DNA from: Pyrrhoderma lamaoense
Taxonomy: Eukaryota; Basidiomycota; Agaricomycetes; Hymenochaetales; Hymenochaetaceae
DNA length: 64,000 bases
Direction: 5' to 3'
NCBI GenBank assembly: GCA_002794735.1
Contig: NBAZ01000008.1
Coordinates: forward strand, 930,001 to 994,000
The number at the start of each line of letters is the position of its first letter. The first letter of the stretch is position 1. Both the position numbers and the translations under genes were made by a program. Positions 9,459 through 20,692 of the stretch are shown here, piece by piece. The notes beneath the pieces were generated by a model that worked only from the letters and a program-made list of their open reading frames with translations, was not told the DNA's origin and ran no database searches.

Positions 9459-11722
9459 TCATTCGGAGTCGTATGATGATGCCCATAGAACACATCTCCC
9501 GCTAGCGTTTCCTGATGCCGCCCTTTCTACGATACTCGGATGAGAGCAAGTTACTGCTTGTACGGCGGTGATTCTAAAATAAATAGGGTAGTTAGAAAAG
9601 ATGGTATGAAGCTACATCAATAGATCCGCGTACTTATTAGCATCTGATAAACGAGCAAGAAGATCTCCCTGTATAATAGGGGGTGTCCATTCATATCAAT
9701 CTCCGTGTATATGATCATAGATGTTACTGACCTTGCAACTGTATATATCTAAGGAATGTCGCATGTTACCGACCTTATTGAGACCATATGAGCTCCATGA
9801 TTTCTTACTCAAATAAGGGACTTACTGTGAAATGAGGATATGCATCTGGATTTGGGGACCATTGTGCCTTGAAGATTGTGACCCAGCGCCCCTTTTCAAA
9901 GAAGAGTATGATTGAGGCCATGTTTATGGTATGACTAGAACGCCACCTACAGTCTGACAGTCATGGTTGATGCTACAGTAGGGTTTAAATGAGGTGAAGG
10001 GACCCCTTTTGTTCAGATCCTTGGCGACATCCCAAACTTTACGATCAACAAGACCATGAGATAATGGAATCCTTTAAATCAACACTTCAACTCATAAAAT
10101 AAAGACTTACTGCGTAATTTGTCATCATAACAAGTGCTCAATATGCTACGGCCTCGTGGATCCCAGAAAGCGGCACTGACAGATTTACCATGAGGATATT
10201 CTCCGATCAACATTCCTTTATGGCTTGCTTTATACTCTTCAACCAATTCGGTATCAAATGTTGGAGGATAATCTGAATCTATTGATTGATCCAATGGGAT
10301 GTCCCCCAACTTTCGAGCATCCCATATTCTATGAATATTATTAATAAGTTGATGTGGAGGGAAGATTCCACATACTTCAGTGTTCTATCATTTGAAGCGA
10401 CAAGTAACATTTCCGGATTTGTTGGGTTTACACTAACGCAACCAATTTTAGAGCCTGAGAGTTCCCAGCGTAGAACCTTCGATTTCTCTTCACGAGGATC
10501 TACATGAGATAGCCCACCCTCTGCATCCGATATCCATATTTCATTCCCGGAACTCGAGATGTCAAAGCTACAAATTAATGTGTTTTCCATCGCAAAGACT
10601 TCTCGAGACATATTCGAGACAAAGGACGTCTCACGCAATGTGCAATCGTAGGCACTAGTAAATACCTGTTGATAGTTAGTCACATATGAAGTAGAAGAGT
10701 AACATGCAATGCGACGAGCTCACACTATGTGAGTTAACCGGATCGATTTTTATACATGACAAAGAAGATTTTGAAGTAGCAGGCCAATGCGGCTGTAATC
10801 TCCAGTATTTACCGCCCTCTCTGTTGTCCATGGTTATGTCACCGTCTTCATCTTCTACTTCATCTTGATGAGCTCTTGCATCCCATATACCAAGTTGGCC
10901 ATGTTTGTCTAAGTGAAAAATTAAGGGCCTATTCAAGGTTCAGAAATATGTCAATCCATACCTCCAAAGAAGATAATGTCTTTCGACTTTTCAGGATGAT
11001 ATGCGGCGCTGTAAACTCGGTCTTGTGTTACCTTTGCTCGACTGACAACCTTCATATTTTGTAAACGATTCCTTAGTTCTTCGACCTCTGCTTTCTCCTT
11101 ATTCTCTCCTTTAAATGAGAAAGCATCCGAGTCTACTGTTCGCCGAGGGTATGACTCCCGGGTGAGAAAGTTCAGTGTATTTCTAAGACCTCGTGTCTCT
11201 TCTTCCGTTGGCTCTGAAGGCTCTAGCAGAACTGATAAAGCAAGATCGTCATGGCGTGGTTTCCTTGCTTGTCTTGCTCGTTCCTCAGCTTCTAGACGTT
11301 CATCTTCCTCTTGCTTGCGTCTTTTCTCCATTTCGGCCTACATAATTATATGAGATATAAGTTGTATCTCATGAGTCATTTAATACTATGTCTTACTTCT
11401 CTCTTCTTCTTTTGGGATGGACTTTCATTCGGGTCTGCAACCTCCCTGCGAAGACGAGCAGACTGCCTCCGAGGTCCATCATTCACTTCCATTTTAACGC
11501 GTTTCTCAGAGCCTACAGGTTTCAATCGTTTCGATATTGTTTTTGCTTCTTCTACCTTCCGCTTCCGTGAAGCAAGTCCTGCAGCAGCATCCTTGAGGTC
11601 TAGTTGTTCGAGAAGAGCTCGGTTGCGGGCAATATTCGCCTCACGTTCGAGTTCACTAGCAAACGTGTAAGAAAGTTGGGTATTTTAGGTATTTTGGATC
11701 ATACATACTATTCTGTTGGCAT
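9459..11722 (-). CDS. CMR1: CMR1/WDR76-family DNA-damage-binding WD40 protein
   Basis: Cmr1 is a nuclear WD40 protein that binds UV-damaged DNA and works in replication-stress responses and protein quality control. Eleven exons join in frame to 561 aa: 11722-11709, 11655-11397, 11337-10962, 10908-10724, 10665-10376, 10328-10111, 10036-9951, 9891-9826, 9773-9732, 9668-9634 and 9573-9459. The first exon codes only 4.7 codons, and splicing yields the family hallmark YELEREANIARNRALLEQL. A charged coiled region (about 100-170) precedes the propeller. Repeat signatures include DKHGQLGIWDAR, TLKIWDARK and LRIWDVAK, with the C-terminal motif HDCQTGRWVTIFKAQW near the end. No frameshift is present. 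The last four exons lie inside unit 3 of the tandem array. Start is 201 bp from divergent twinfilin. Confidence 0.93.
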
Positions 11723-11923
11723 TTTTTGCTATCTTATTCAGTAGCCTAATGTTTTCTGTTTCCAAGACGCGTAAACTTAGAAGACCACGATATTATTGCT
11801 CAGTAAATTGCCACGTGACAGTGACTACACGTATGGTCACATTTCTCACGACTATTAAGCTGATCATTACTAAGTTATTCATCGATAGTTACTAACTTAG
11901 TCGTGACATTAACGACTATTACT
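11723..11923. promoter_or_regulatory. bidirectional promoter between CMR1 and TWF1
   Basis: A 201-bp gap separates the two divergent start codons, so both promoters must lie here or overlap the genes. It contains CCACGTGAC (an E-box-type CACGTG) near 11811. Specific binding is not shown by sequence. Confidence 0.45.
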
Positions 11924-13303
11924 ATGTCTGCTTCCTCAGGAATTGGTATTTCTCCAGAACTGTCAAGTGTTTTTGCTTCTGCCGTCGACTCGGGCACGGT
12001 ACGTTTTATCAAAGTGGTCATAGAGAAAGGTGACCTAGGAAATAGCCTTTTAGGCTTTGGCTTGTTCATGATACTTATCAATTACTCAATCTTGATTTTC
12101 TTTCATAGAAAGCCTTGTTCCAAAGGAGTCGATTAATGCCTCTGGTAGATCTCTGGAAGATGATATCGATCAAATTCAAGACTTAATAGACGACAATGAC
12201 CCAGCATACATCTTGGCACGTATTGGTGCTTCGGAAGATGGAACAGGTTGGCTTGCCGTTTCGTATGTTCCGGATACGGCGACAGTTCGCGGAAAGGTCA
12301 ATCACTATCTAAGTACAAAATCTTGTCAGGAAACTCAAGCTTTATATATCAGATGCTTTATGCCTCGACTAGAAATGCTCTCACCAAGTCTCTTGGCTCG
12401 GCTCACTTTCCTGATACTCTGTTCGCTACCTCGAGAGCAGATCTTACTCTTGACGCATACAGGGCACACAAGGCACACAACTCTGCCCCACAGCCTCTTT
12501 CCGCCCGTGAGCAGGAAATAGCAGACGCTCGTGCTATGGAAAGGGCTGCCGGAAATTCTTATGATGGAACCCGGGGTCGTCTAAGCCACGTAGGAGATGG
12601 GATGGGTCTGAGCTGGCCTGTAGATGTCGAAGAGGCCGTTAGAGCACTTGAAAAAGGAAAGACTGATTCCTTGGTTGTTTTAGTGAGTATAAACTAAAGA
12701 TCAATCATCAATCCCGAGGAAATGACTGATTGTCACCACGGTCTTATAGTCAATAGACCCTAAGACGGAATCGCTCAGTCTTTTATCATCTACAGACTGT
12801 AAAGTATCCGAATTGTCGGGCAAACTACCTTTATCAGAACCATGTGAGAACTACGTGCCCCTTCAAGCTCAAGTAAATGTACATAACACCTTTCTCACAT
12901 TAATACTTATAGCATATGCCTTCTTTGCGTGGACTCACAACTACTCCACGAGTATAAAGCGGGAAATAAGTATGTATACTCATCCCCATCTGGCTTGACA
13001 TTTGATTGCGGCAATTAATTTCTTTTCATAGTTTTCATCTACTGCTGTCCTTCATCTTCTCCAGTCAAGTATCGTATGCTCTTCTCCTCAGGAGCTAGAG
13101 GTGTCCAGGCCGCTGCGCAAAAGAATATTTTTACTTCTAACACGTTCACCGAACGAAGAATTGAAACCTCAGACCCAAGTGAAGTCGACGAGCAATTTAT
13201 CATATCGAAGCTCAACTATGAACAAGAATCCGATTCCAAAGTGAATACTTCTAATGTTCAGACGAGCTTTGCCCGGCCCTCTAGGCCGGGAAGAAGGCGA
13301 TAA
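11924..13303 (+). CDS. TWF1: twinfilin, actin-monomer-binding protein
   Basis: Twinfilin sequesters ADP-actin monomers and caps or depolymerises filament ends at the cell cortex. Six exons join in frame to 348 aa, the family's usual length: 11924-12029, 12109-12296, 12353-12682, 12750-12843, 12913-12969 and 13032-13303. Two ADF-homology domains are visible. The first (about 5-140) contains PAYILARIG, GWLAVSYVPD and KMLYASTRNALTKSLG. The second (about 180-320) contains SYAFFAWTHNY and KYRMLFSSGARGVQAAAQK. The tail ends in basic RPSRPGRRR, as in other twinfilins (C-terminal capping-protein/lipid-binding tail). Start chosen at MSASSGIGI, the standard twinfilin N-terminus. Confidence 0.95.
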
Positions 13304-13709
13304 GAGCACCAATACCTAAAGCACACTTGTGCAAACTGCACATGTGGTCAATATAACAAAATCTTATATCACTCATTATTAATTACAAGATTCAGGACTA
13401 CATGTATTTATAAGACTAAAATACAGAAAACCGTACATAGCAAGTTGAATAAATACTTTTGTATAGAACAGTGCTTGAGTATCTTTATAAACCAACGCGG
13501 AGGGGAAAATGCTCTGTCATGATATGTGAACGTTATCGTAAAACTAGGATGGCACCCAGAATAGTGATCGTGATATAGTATGTGAGAATGATACCGGACT
13601 AAAATGAAGGGGGGGGGGGTGCCCAGGAATATAGAGATTAGATTCCTCAAAATCAAAGATCAGATGGTAGATCGACTGAACATTAGCAAATGTGAAAAGA
13701 AGTCGCATG
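13304..13709. other. convergent 3' spacer with poly-G run
   Basis: Lies between the convergent 3' ends of TWF1 and CDC45. It holds an 11-base G run at about 13609-13619. No gene is supported. Confidence 0.5.
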
Positions 13710-16070
13710 CTATCGGAGATCATTCTCGCAGAGTGTTGTTAGGAACAGATTCAGGTCATCCTTTGCGATTTCAAGCACATTAGTGTCAAATGTCCAGTGC
13801 CTAGTTCGAGCGTTACAGCGTTCTTTTGCATCTAAAAATGCAAGACCGAATTTACTGATAACAGGTTAGATAATGATGTGAGCGGTGCGAAATAGCGAAA
13901 AGCCGGAGGCTGAACTCACTTTTTTCGAACATCATCAAATTCACTGGCTGCATTCAGACCTACAATTAGGTATGTATTTTCCTTCTCGTTTAGGCTAGCG
14001 ACTACGACAGGAAGACTTTTCTTTCTCCTGCCATTGTTGTCTGGGATGGTACTGACCCGGTCTCTCATCGCTTCTACGAGCCATCGTGCTAGTCGAGAAA
14101 GAATCCCCGGGAGGAAAATAGTGCTAAATCAGGTCCCTGAGTCAGTAGTGCAACTCGATACCCACGCATAGTACGAATTGAGCGTGCATCGATCAAAGCG
14201 GATCCCGCTCTGGTGACAGCACGATGAAGACCCATAGCAAGCCTTAGAGATTCGCGAAGGTGTGTAAAGCTGTTACCAAGAGTGATCTGAAATTAGTTAC
14301 TAGTATCAAAATGTTGATACAATTTGTTACATACTCGTTTAAGGCATCATATGAGCTCCAAAAATTTCTCACCCACCACTGTACAGTCTTAGAAATCTCG
14401 CCATCTCCTTCCTCCTCTGTGATAGGTTTCTGGAGAGCCGTCTGTCCCCCTGGAGGAATATTTTCTTGTTCGTCCTCACGCCAACGGTTCTGTTGCAACC
14501 CGTTTAACTGCCAGACTTTTCCTCCTCCAAACCATTCACCACCATTGCGTGACCCCTCAATTTCTACTTCGACTCGAGCTCCTCCTGCTGCATCTAGCAA
14601 AGCACTTAAAGCTTCTACAGCATCAGCGGCGCTAAGAGGACTTGCCCTGTACCCATAGCAACGAGTGAAGGACGAATACGACAATTCTACCATACCGTAT
14701 TCGGGAGCAATAGCTTCAAGTTTATTGTGCAAATCTCTCTTGAGTGCCATGTCCATATGTGAATAAGGCTGTTGACTTTGAACTGTGGAAAAACTAGCAC
14801 GATATAAATAATAATGAGGGATTGTTGTTTAAAACCATACTTTCTTGCAGCTTACCCCATTTTAGCCAATAATCCATGTAGTTTTTTCCTCCCCTTCTCC
14901 TTCCATATACCTAGCTTGTTGGCTACATAGCTGGAATGCATCATTGCATCATAGAGATTCCAATGTCTCCAGAGCATAAAGCGTAGCTCCTCTGTTACCC
15001 GCACAGAATTATCATCTGGCCCACGTGCGCTATTTATTGAGGTATTCCTTTCATCTTTCATGATATCCTTATTCAGTCTCTCGACTTCATCCCTATATAG
15101 AACATAGTATCTATCATAAACTTCGCGCGAGATACGTGACGTTAAGTATTGGAATGTAAGCCCAAGGATAGCAAACCAGAGAAGATCATTATCAGTCCTT
15201 GACAGAGTCATTGCAAGTACATATACCGTTGAGGAGGCAGCTTGTCCATAGTGTGTTCCGGCCATATAATATTTTTCAATGATAGCAGAATACATCTCGC
15301 GTTCATCACGAGTTATATGATATGGGTCCTAATGTCGTACTTAACTTCGCTCTATTATTGCAACTATGCTTCGACTCACATTGTTCGTCCGTCTACGCTT
15401 TCTTGACGAAGATGGAGAGATCCGTCTTCTCTTCCCAGAAGACTGAGACGAATCAGCCTCATCTTCATCGTCCTCATCTTGATCAGACTCATCACTATCA
15501 TCCTCATCCTCATCCGGTGCATACGCCAAGGCCTCCCATGCTTTCTTCTGTTCTTCTAGATCTTCTGCTCCGCCATCATCCCAGATAACAATTTTCTCAT
15601 CTGGACCGAATAAAGAAGATAAGTTTTGTGGTCGACTAGAATCAATTATATGAACACGAAGATGATCCGGGAAATCTCCAAACCATTCCTGAGACGGGAG
15701 GTCAAATATGGCACCCAAGTTGAAGAGTATGAGAGTTCTTAGCTAAACAAAGATCGTAATTATCTCCATGGTACATCTGGTATATCTAGAGAAAACGAAC
15801 CTCTGCATTTGAAAGCATTTCGTCCTTTATTCGTTCAAATTCGTAAATTCCTGACACAGGTATAATTCGATGCATTATGTCGTCCTGCTTAAGAAGGTCT
15901 GCAAACATCCTTGCGGCACAGAGGGCATCAACGTCTGGTGCTACGAGCATTATGAGAGAACTAGCGGAGGAGAGTGGTGAACATCTATGGGTTGTGAGAA
16001 TTTCTTGATAGATCTCTTCATATCCGAGTTGCCCAGGTTTTTGGAGTTGTGGAGGTGGGAGATAGACCAT
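13710..16070 (-). CDS. CDC45: CDC45, replicative helicase (CMG) subunit, one apparent frameshift
   Basis: Cdc45 joins Mcm2-7 and GINS to form the CMG helicase and is essential for replication initiation and elongation. Exons: 16070-15801, 15742-15380, 15328-14856, 14775-14335, 14269-13920 and 13854-13710 (about 680 aa if the break is ignored). Start MVYLPP is the usual one. Motifs include MLVAPDVDALCAARMF (DHH-related core), LGAIFDLP, an acidic Asp/Glu block then a basic KRRR linker, and LSRTDNDLLWFAILGLT. Further on are QQPYSHMDM, LSYSSFTRCYGYR, RVALLTQGPDLALF and, at the end, KFGLAFLDAKERC. Between GPDLALF and ILSRLARWL the frame shifts by one missing base (within 14105-14118, next to C/G runs). 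Everything on both sides is well conserved, so I infer a sequence error more than a pseudogene. Confidence 0.9.
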
Positions 16071-17473
16071 AATGAATATCTCATACGTGTTCTGTATTGC
16101 CCCACTTGCTATACAAGTTGCTTGAGGAGATCGCGCTGGCGCATCTCGGATATACCCAAACAAAAAGCGATCATGTGACGTGACATATCGCGTTTAAAGT
16201 ATCAAATGTCACTTTATTACTATTAGTCTCAATGTTATGTTGAGCAACTCGAGAGCCATCGCTTACTACAGACGCGTCTCAATCAGATCATCAGAAGACT
16301 AATGGCTTGCTAAGTTTCTAACACCTCTTTTGCTGATCCATGTCTCACAAAGAACATAACACTGAGCCGGGAGGAAACTTTGAATACCCTATCAATTACA
16401 TCAAAACTACTCAACCAGAAGCCCTTCATGAGGCACCAGAATATAAACAGTATGAAGGTCATGCAACGAATTTCACTGTCTCTGTACAACACATTCTAGC
16501 GTATGAAAACAAAAATCCCTTAAGTGGGCTAATTGAGGTTATAATCAAAACAATAAACAACTGTAAAATCCAGTGTTAGTGGTATCATGAGACTTTGTAT
16601 TCACGAACTCCTTATTGGCACCGTTGTCTCACAATTTTACTACAGTAAATATCCCAGAAATTGCTCAAAAAGGTGTTGGCGATCGATTCTAATCTGCCTC
16701 ACCCGTCTACAAATATAATTGGGACACGCATCAGCGTTCTTACGAGTCTTGGTTCAACGTATTTTTATCACTTCCATCTTGCGGAAGTCTATACCTAACT
16801 ATTACGTACCTGTGTCTGAGGCATTGAAACTTTATTGGCGAGATGTATGTATCTTCGAAGGGGTCCATATGAGTGTTCTGTACCATATATCATCCTGAGT
16901 GGAATTCTAAAAACCATATATGCGAATAGCTAGCGTTACAAAGAGGGATCATACATACACTAGTGCTACATCGCATTCTGTGCTAAAACCTAAGATATTC
17001 TTCAATACTAACCTCTCTTTAGTCTTTGTCGAATTGAAGTTTGCCAATGGCAACTTGGAAAGGCTTTCCAGTATCAAGAGGATGCTACCACCATTTAGCC
17101 CGTATTCACAAATTTGCTCACTTAAGAACCATTTCAGCCTTCTGACAATGACAAGAAAGGACGCGGAAGACATCGGAATAATCGATGTGTTCGAAAAAAG
17201 AGATAGCCACTTCTTTTGCGCATCTCCAGTTTCTCCTCATATCATGACTAAATACACCGTTCAATACATCTTTTCTTTGCAAGGAAAAATATAAGATACA
17301 GATGTTAAAAAATATGAAGCCATGAATATAGATATAAGAAATTATTCGATAACGCTACAAAAATCGACAGCTTCCAACATTACTGAACGTAGATATTGTT
17401 TACATCTGTTGATGCATCGCTTTATATAATAATTGTTCAACGTTGTCTTAACCGATTGACTACAGACATTCAA
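16071..17473. other. gene-poor stretch with one small ORF
   Basis: No recognised gene. One plus-strand ORF (16340-16579) is annotated separately with low confidence. The rest shows no coding pattern that I trust and no RNA gene. Confidence 0.4.
16340..16579 (+). CDS. small hypothetical ORF
   Basis: An ATG-initiated 79-residue reading frame (MSHKEHNTEPGGNFEYPINY...) with no signal peptide, membrane segment or family motif that I recognise. It is flanked by gene-poor sequence and could be chance or one exon of an unresolved gene. Confidence 0.15.
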   Translation: MSHKEHNTEPGGNFEYPINYIKTTQPEALHEAPEYKQYEGHATNFTVSVQHILAYENKNPLSGLIEVIIKTINNCKIQC

Positions 17474-17880
17474 TTACCTCAGGAATGTCGTTTCCTCAAG
17501 AATGTCAGAAAGATCAGAGTACTCACATTCCATAAATATCGGTTCCTGTTCGAGGCGATTATCTTTACTGGCCTTTAAATAAGATGATGATGGGAGCGGT
17601 GTTGTCAGCGGAAATAGAGCTGGTGGTTCTATAACGATCGAAGGAGTAGGAGGCTCGACGATGATAAGGGGTAAAGTTAGTCGTTTAGAAGCATAGACGA
17701 TCCTGATAAGATGGGGATTGGAATCTGTTCCGGAAGATAAGGCCATTCCTTGACGTTTTCTTTGTGTATGAAAATATACGCGGAAAATGTCGAATGCAAG
17801 AGGTTCACTGGAAATCTGTTTCAAGTTCGACAACTTACTGAGATGCTTTCACTGGTACTAATAATTCTTCGCTTAGAAAA
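17474..17880 (-). CDS. possible exon of a hypothetical protein
   Basis: A minus-strand open stretch (17811-17474 or slightly longer) has protein-like composition. A Pro-rich segment (VEPPTPSIVIEPPALFPL) is followed by an acidic C-terminus (MECEYSDLSDILEE). It begins after a plausible acceptor (AACAG). The upstream donor GTAAGT sits near 17843, which would give a very short intron, so the model is unsettled. No family recognised; it would be divergent from the gene at 18146. Confidence 0.25.
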
Positions 17881-18145
17881 CAACTTGTTACTTATACTTG
17901 GCCCATTCTACTTGTTTCGGGACTTTGTCATTCAAGTTATGTTATCCTGTGCGAATGTCTCGGTCCCGACCAACACTGCAATTCTGAATCCATGCCGAGA
18001 AGTCGCGAGATACAGTGCAGGACGTTTTCCAATAATATCAATATCAGTGTCATATGATCTCCCAAGGCTGACAATGCCCAGCCGTATTTCTAGTCTGGAA
18101 AGAGTACTTCTCTTTCTTTGCTGCTAACCGCCACCAACTCTCGTG

Positions 18146-19666
18146 ATGACACAATTCTCGATATTGGCTCCGTTCAAGCCTCTCGTTGGGAGAAGGAAGG
18201 GAAAGAATGGTGGTCAGAACGGCGGCGATGCTACTCCGTCTGATGCCTCCGATCCTGTCAAGAAAATTTTTGGCGCTACTATTGTCCATATTGAGAACAG
18301 TCACTCCCAGGGAAACCGTCCAGTCAATCAATCTCAGGGAACAACTAATGCAGCTAACAGAAGCAAACCTGATGCTGGAGGGGAAAGGATTTTATCTATG
18401 AATCGATGTGCAGAGAGTATACAATATAATGAGGCTATAGCAAAAGAAGAGAGGGCGAGATTCCTATCTAGGATACTTGAAGACGTACGAAATCCTAGAT
18501 CCCGACGATGCAAATCAGAAGTATCTGGCGGAGATGCATTATTAGAACGCTTATATAGGGCGGTTCCACCTATGTTGCAGGAGTATGCTACTGCTGGCTC
18601 CAATGTCCGCTCTAATTCTGGCTCTAATGTAAACTCTACCGCTGGCTCTGTTGTTGGCTCCACTGCTGGCTCTACTCTTGGTCTTTCCGTGGGATTGAAT
18701 GTTGGTATGTTGTATCGTAATCAGAGCACGGTGTCTAGATCAGTGTCAGAAAGTACTTCATCCTATTGCTCTTCACTACCCGCAGAACAAATTGCTCGCG
18801 TCAAACATCAATCACGATCTGCACAGTCCACTGATGACGAAGAACTTGGCGGGCTTAGTTTTACCCCAAATCAGCTTCTTCGCTGCTTGGATGGTCTAGA
18901 TGGTATAGAACTGAGAAGGGTGATGGATACTCTAGACGGTTTACCTGTACGTGAACCGTCCACGGGATCGTTGGAATCTCTTTCCCAGTCATCTGGTCAG
19001 AGTCGACTTAATTGTCAATGTCATAGCTACCCAGATTGGCTTGTTAACCGCACACCTCAACAAATCAAGCAGAGTAAATGGTCTTGCACCAGAAGGCGTC
19101 CAAGCTTCGATGAACTCATGGCAGACCGTCTGCATGAAGAGAACGGTTCTCGTATCAGTATGAACAGCGTTGATCTCGTGAAGAACCCTGTTTCACCTTC
19201 AGAACTTCTAGAACAGTCTTACTTCCGCTCTGGTTATCTTTCAACTTATGTAGATGCTATTTCTAATGCAAGAGGTCTAAAGCTTTTCACGCAGACTCCA
19301 CCCGGCTTTATATCGTATATCCCGGGTACTAGCCTCATTACAATGCCCTGTCCAGACCGGAAAGCAGAAGTTGTGGAACGCAAAAGCTTTACAATCAAAG
19401 TACATTATGTCCTGGGCACATCGTGCATACTTTGGGAATTAGCTTCTGTCTTGGACTCTATTCTGGTCATAAGCGACATTCTTAAGAATGGTCTTCAGTT
19501 TTCTCATTCGTTCTTGTTTGTCAGCACGATCGTTTGGCTTTTCGCTCAGTGCTTCTGTATACTCTTCATAGCCGTTTCTATGTACGCATACTGGACTCAA
19601 ATAAAGTGGGCTCACAGAAAACGAACTACGGCAATTTTGTTCCCTAGAGAAAGGTTGTTCATCTGA
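18146..19666 (+). CDS. unidentified Ser/Gly-rich protein with C-terminal membrane segments
   Basis: A single-exon frame of 506 aa; the ATG at 18146 follows a CT-rich leader. I do not recognise the family. Visible parts are a basic, Gly-rich N-terminus and a Ser/Gly/Asn repeat region with alternating SNV/SAGS-type units (about residues 150-190). A Ser-rich middle follows, with a Leu-rich element LLRCLDGLDGIELRRVMDTL (about 245). Two hydrophobic segments near the C-terminus (about 420-445 and 460-485) precede a basic tail. This suggests a tail-anchored or hairpin membrane protein with a long cytosolic domain. A uniform frame over 1.5 kb with no breaks supports a real gene. Confidence 0.6.
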   Translation: MTQFSILAPFKPLVGRRKGKNGGQNGGDATPSDASDPVKKIFGATIVHIENSHSQGNRPVNQSQGTTNAANRSKPDAGGERILSMNRCAESIQYNEAIAKEERARFLSRILEDVRNPRSRRCKSEVSGGDALLERLYRAVPPMLQEYATAGSNVRSNSGSNVNSTAGSVVGSTAGSTLGLSVGLNVGMLYRNQSTVSRSVSESTSSYCSSLPAEQIARVKHQSRSAQSTDDEELGGLSFTPNQLLRCLDGLDGIELRRVMDTLDGLPVREPSTGSLESLSQSSGQSRLNCQCHSYPDWLVNRTPQQIKQSKWSCTRRRPSFDELMADRLHEENGSRISMNSVDLVKNPVSPSELLEQSYFRSGYLSTYVDAISNARGLKLFTQTPPGFISYIPGTSLITMPCPDRKAEVVERKSFTIKVHYVLGTSCILWELASVLDSILVISDILKNGLQFSHSFLFVSTIVWLFAQCFCILFIAVSMYAYWTQIKWAHRKRTTAILFPRERLFI

Positions 19667-20692
19667 TATTACTTGCCTCGGATCCTCTCCCATTGCCTTA
19701 ATTTGCTGCCTTCTCGCTCTCGTTCTTGTTCCCACTACTCCTCTTCTTTCTTCTTATGTGTCGTACGGACGGACACCTTGTCTCCTTCATACCTTCTCTT
19801 TCCTTTCCTTTTCTGTGTTTATGTGAAACCAGGAATCTTCTTTCTTATTGTGACGATGTCTTTTATCCTGTTTTAGCTTCGCAATGATCATGTATCTCTA
19901 CGAGATGTAGGACATTCTTTTTGTATGCTTCTTATTTTGGACATTGGACTTGGACTTGGACTCTTCTTTTGTCTTGTTGCGCCAATGGAATCTATGGACG
20001 CTTTGCAATAAACATGTTCTTGCCACCCCTATCCATAGAAGCGAGATAGCGTAAACCCTGTATGTGAAAAGTAAAGGCATTGGGTAAGTGAAGGGAAATG
20101 TGAACTCAGATACCAAGAAAGATAGTAAGATATCCCTTGTCAAGTTTGTACCGATGTAAAAGCATACAATCCAATTAAATAGACTCGTTTAAAAGTCAAC
20201 CTTGACAAACTGGTATTCGTACACAAAAAAGCCGGTTGGCAACCGGTATCATGATTATTGTGATAACTGAAGTACGTTATTGTATCTTTAAGTATTTCTA
20301 AAAGATAGCTACAGGTGGCAAGAAGGCGGATATACTGGAAAAACGGACTATTAACAACAAGGTTCAAAGTAATGGCAGTAAAAGACAAAGGACTACAGCG
20401 TATAAGGCGGATATAACAAATTGGGGTGTATACATCAGAAGAGGGGAGATAAATCCCGAGTAGATAAAATGTAAGTGAGACAGTCGTAAGTGTGGAAAAA
20501 ACAGACATGAAAAAGACAGTTTCGTAAAAGAGTAAGAATATAAGAGGGAAAGCGAGATAGAGAGAAAGAAGAGATGAAAAAGAGATGCTATCGATACTAG
20601 ATTAGGAATAAAACACAAGAACTCTGAACATCGTAGTAGAAAAAGATGCCTGGCTCGGCCAAGCTTCTCATACTTAAAAAAAGTCCACAAAA
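19667..20692. other. convergent 3' spacer
   Basis: AT-rich and pyrimidine-rich sequence between two convergent genes. It probably contains their 3' untranslated regions. Open frames here are hydrophobic, low-complexity shadows and are not supported. Confidence 0.5.

Larger units (their letters stand above)
1330..9845. repeat. three-copy tandem array of a ~2.9 kb unit (zinc-finger gene + CMR1 3' end)
   Basis: Three successive segments align over essentially their whole length: about 1330-4310, 4310-7200 and 7200-9845. Matching landmarks set the period. Zinc-finger start codons lie at 2888, 5770 and 8699; copies of the CMR1 stop codon lie at 3641, 6521 and 9459. The offsets are about 2880 and 2930 nt. 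Each unit holds, left to right, downstream sequence, a zinc-finger gene (-), about 750 nt of spacer, and the 3' exons of CMR1 (-). In units 1 and 2 the CMR1 homology stops inside CMR1 exon 8 and joins a divergent zinc-finger relic. In unit 3 it continues into the complete CMR1 gene, so unit 3 is the resident copy or includes the resident end. Homology near 1330 fades gradually, so the left limit is approximate. Confidence 0.9.

Noticed and set aside
14120..14175. Short intron in CDC45 that would remove the frame break
   Set aside because: The only possible donor and acceptor would delete RVALLTQGPDL, a conserved Cdc45 segment, so a missing base is the better explanation.
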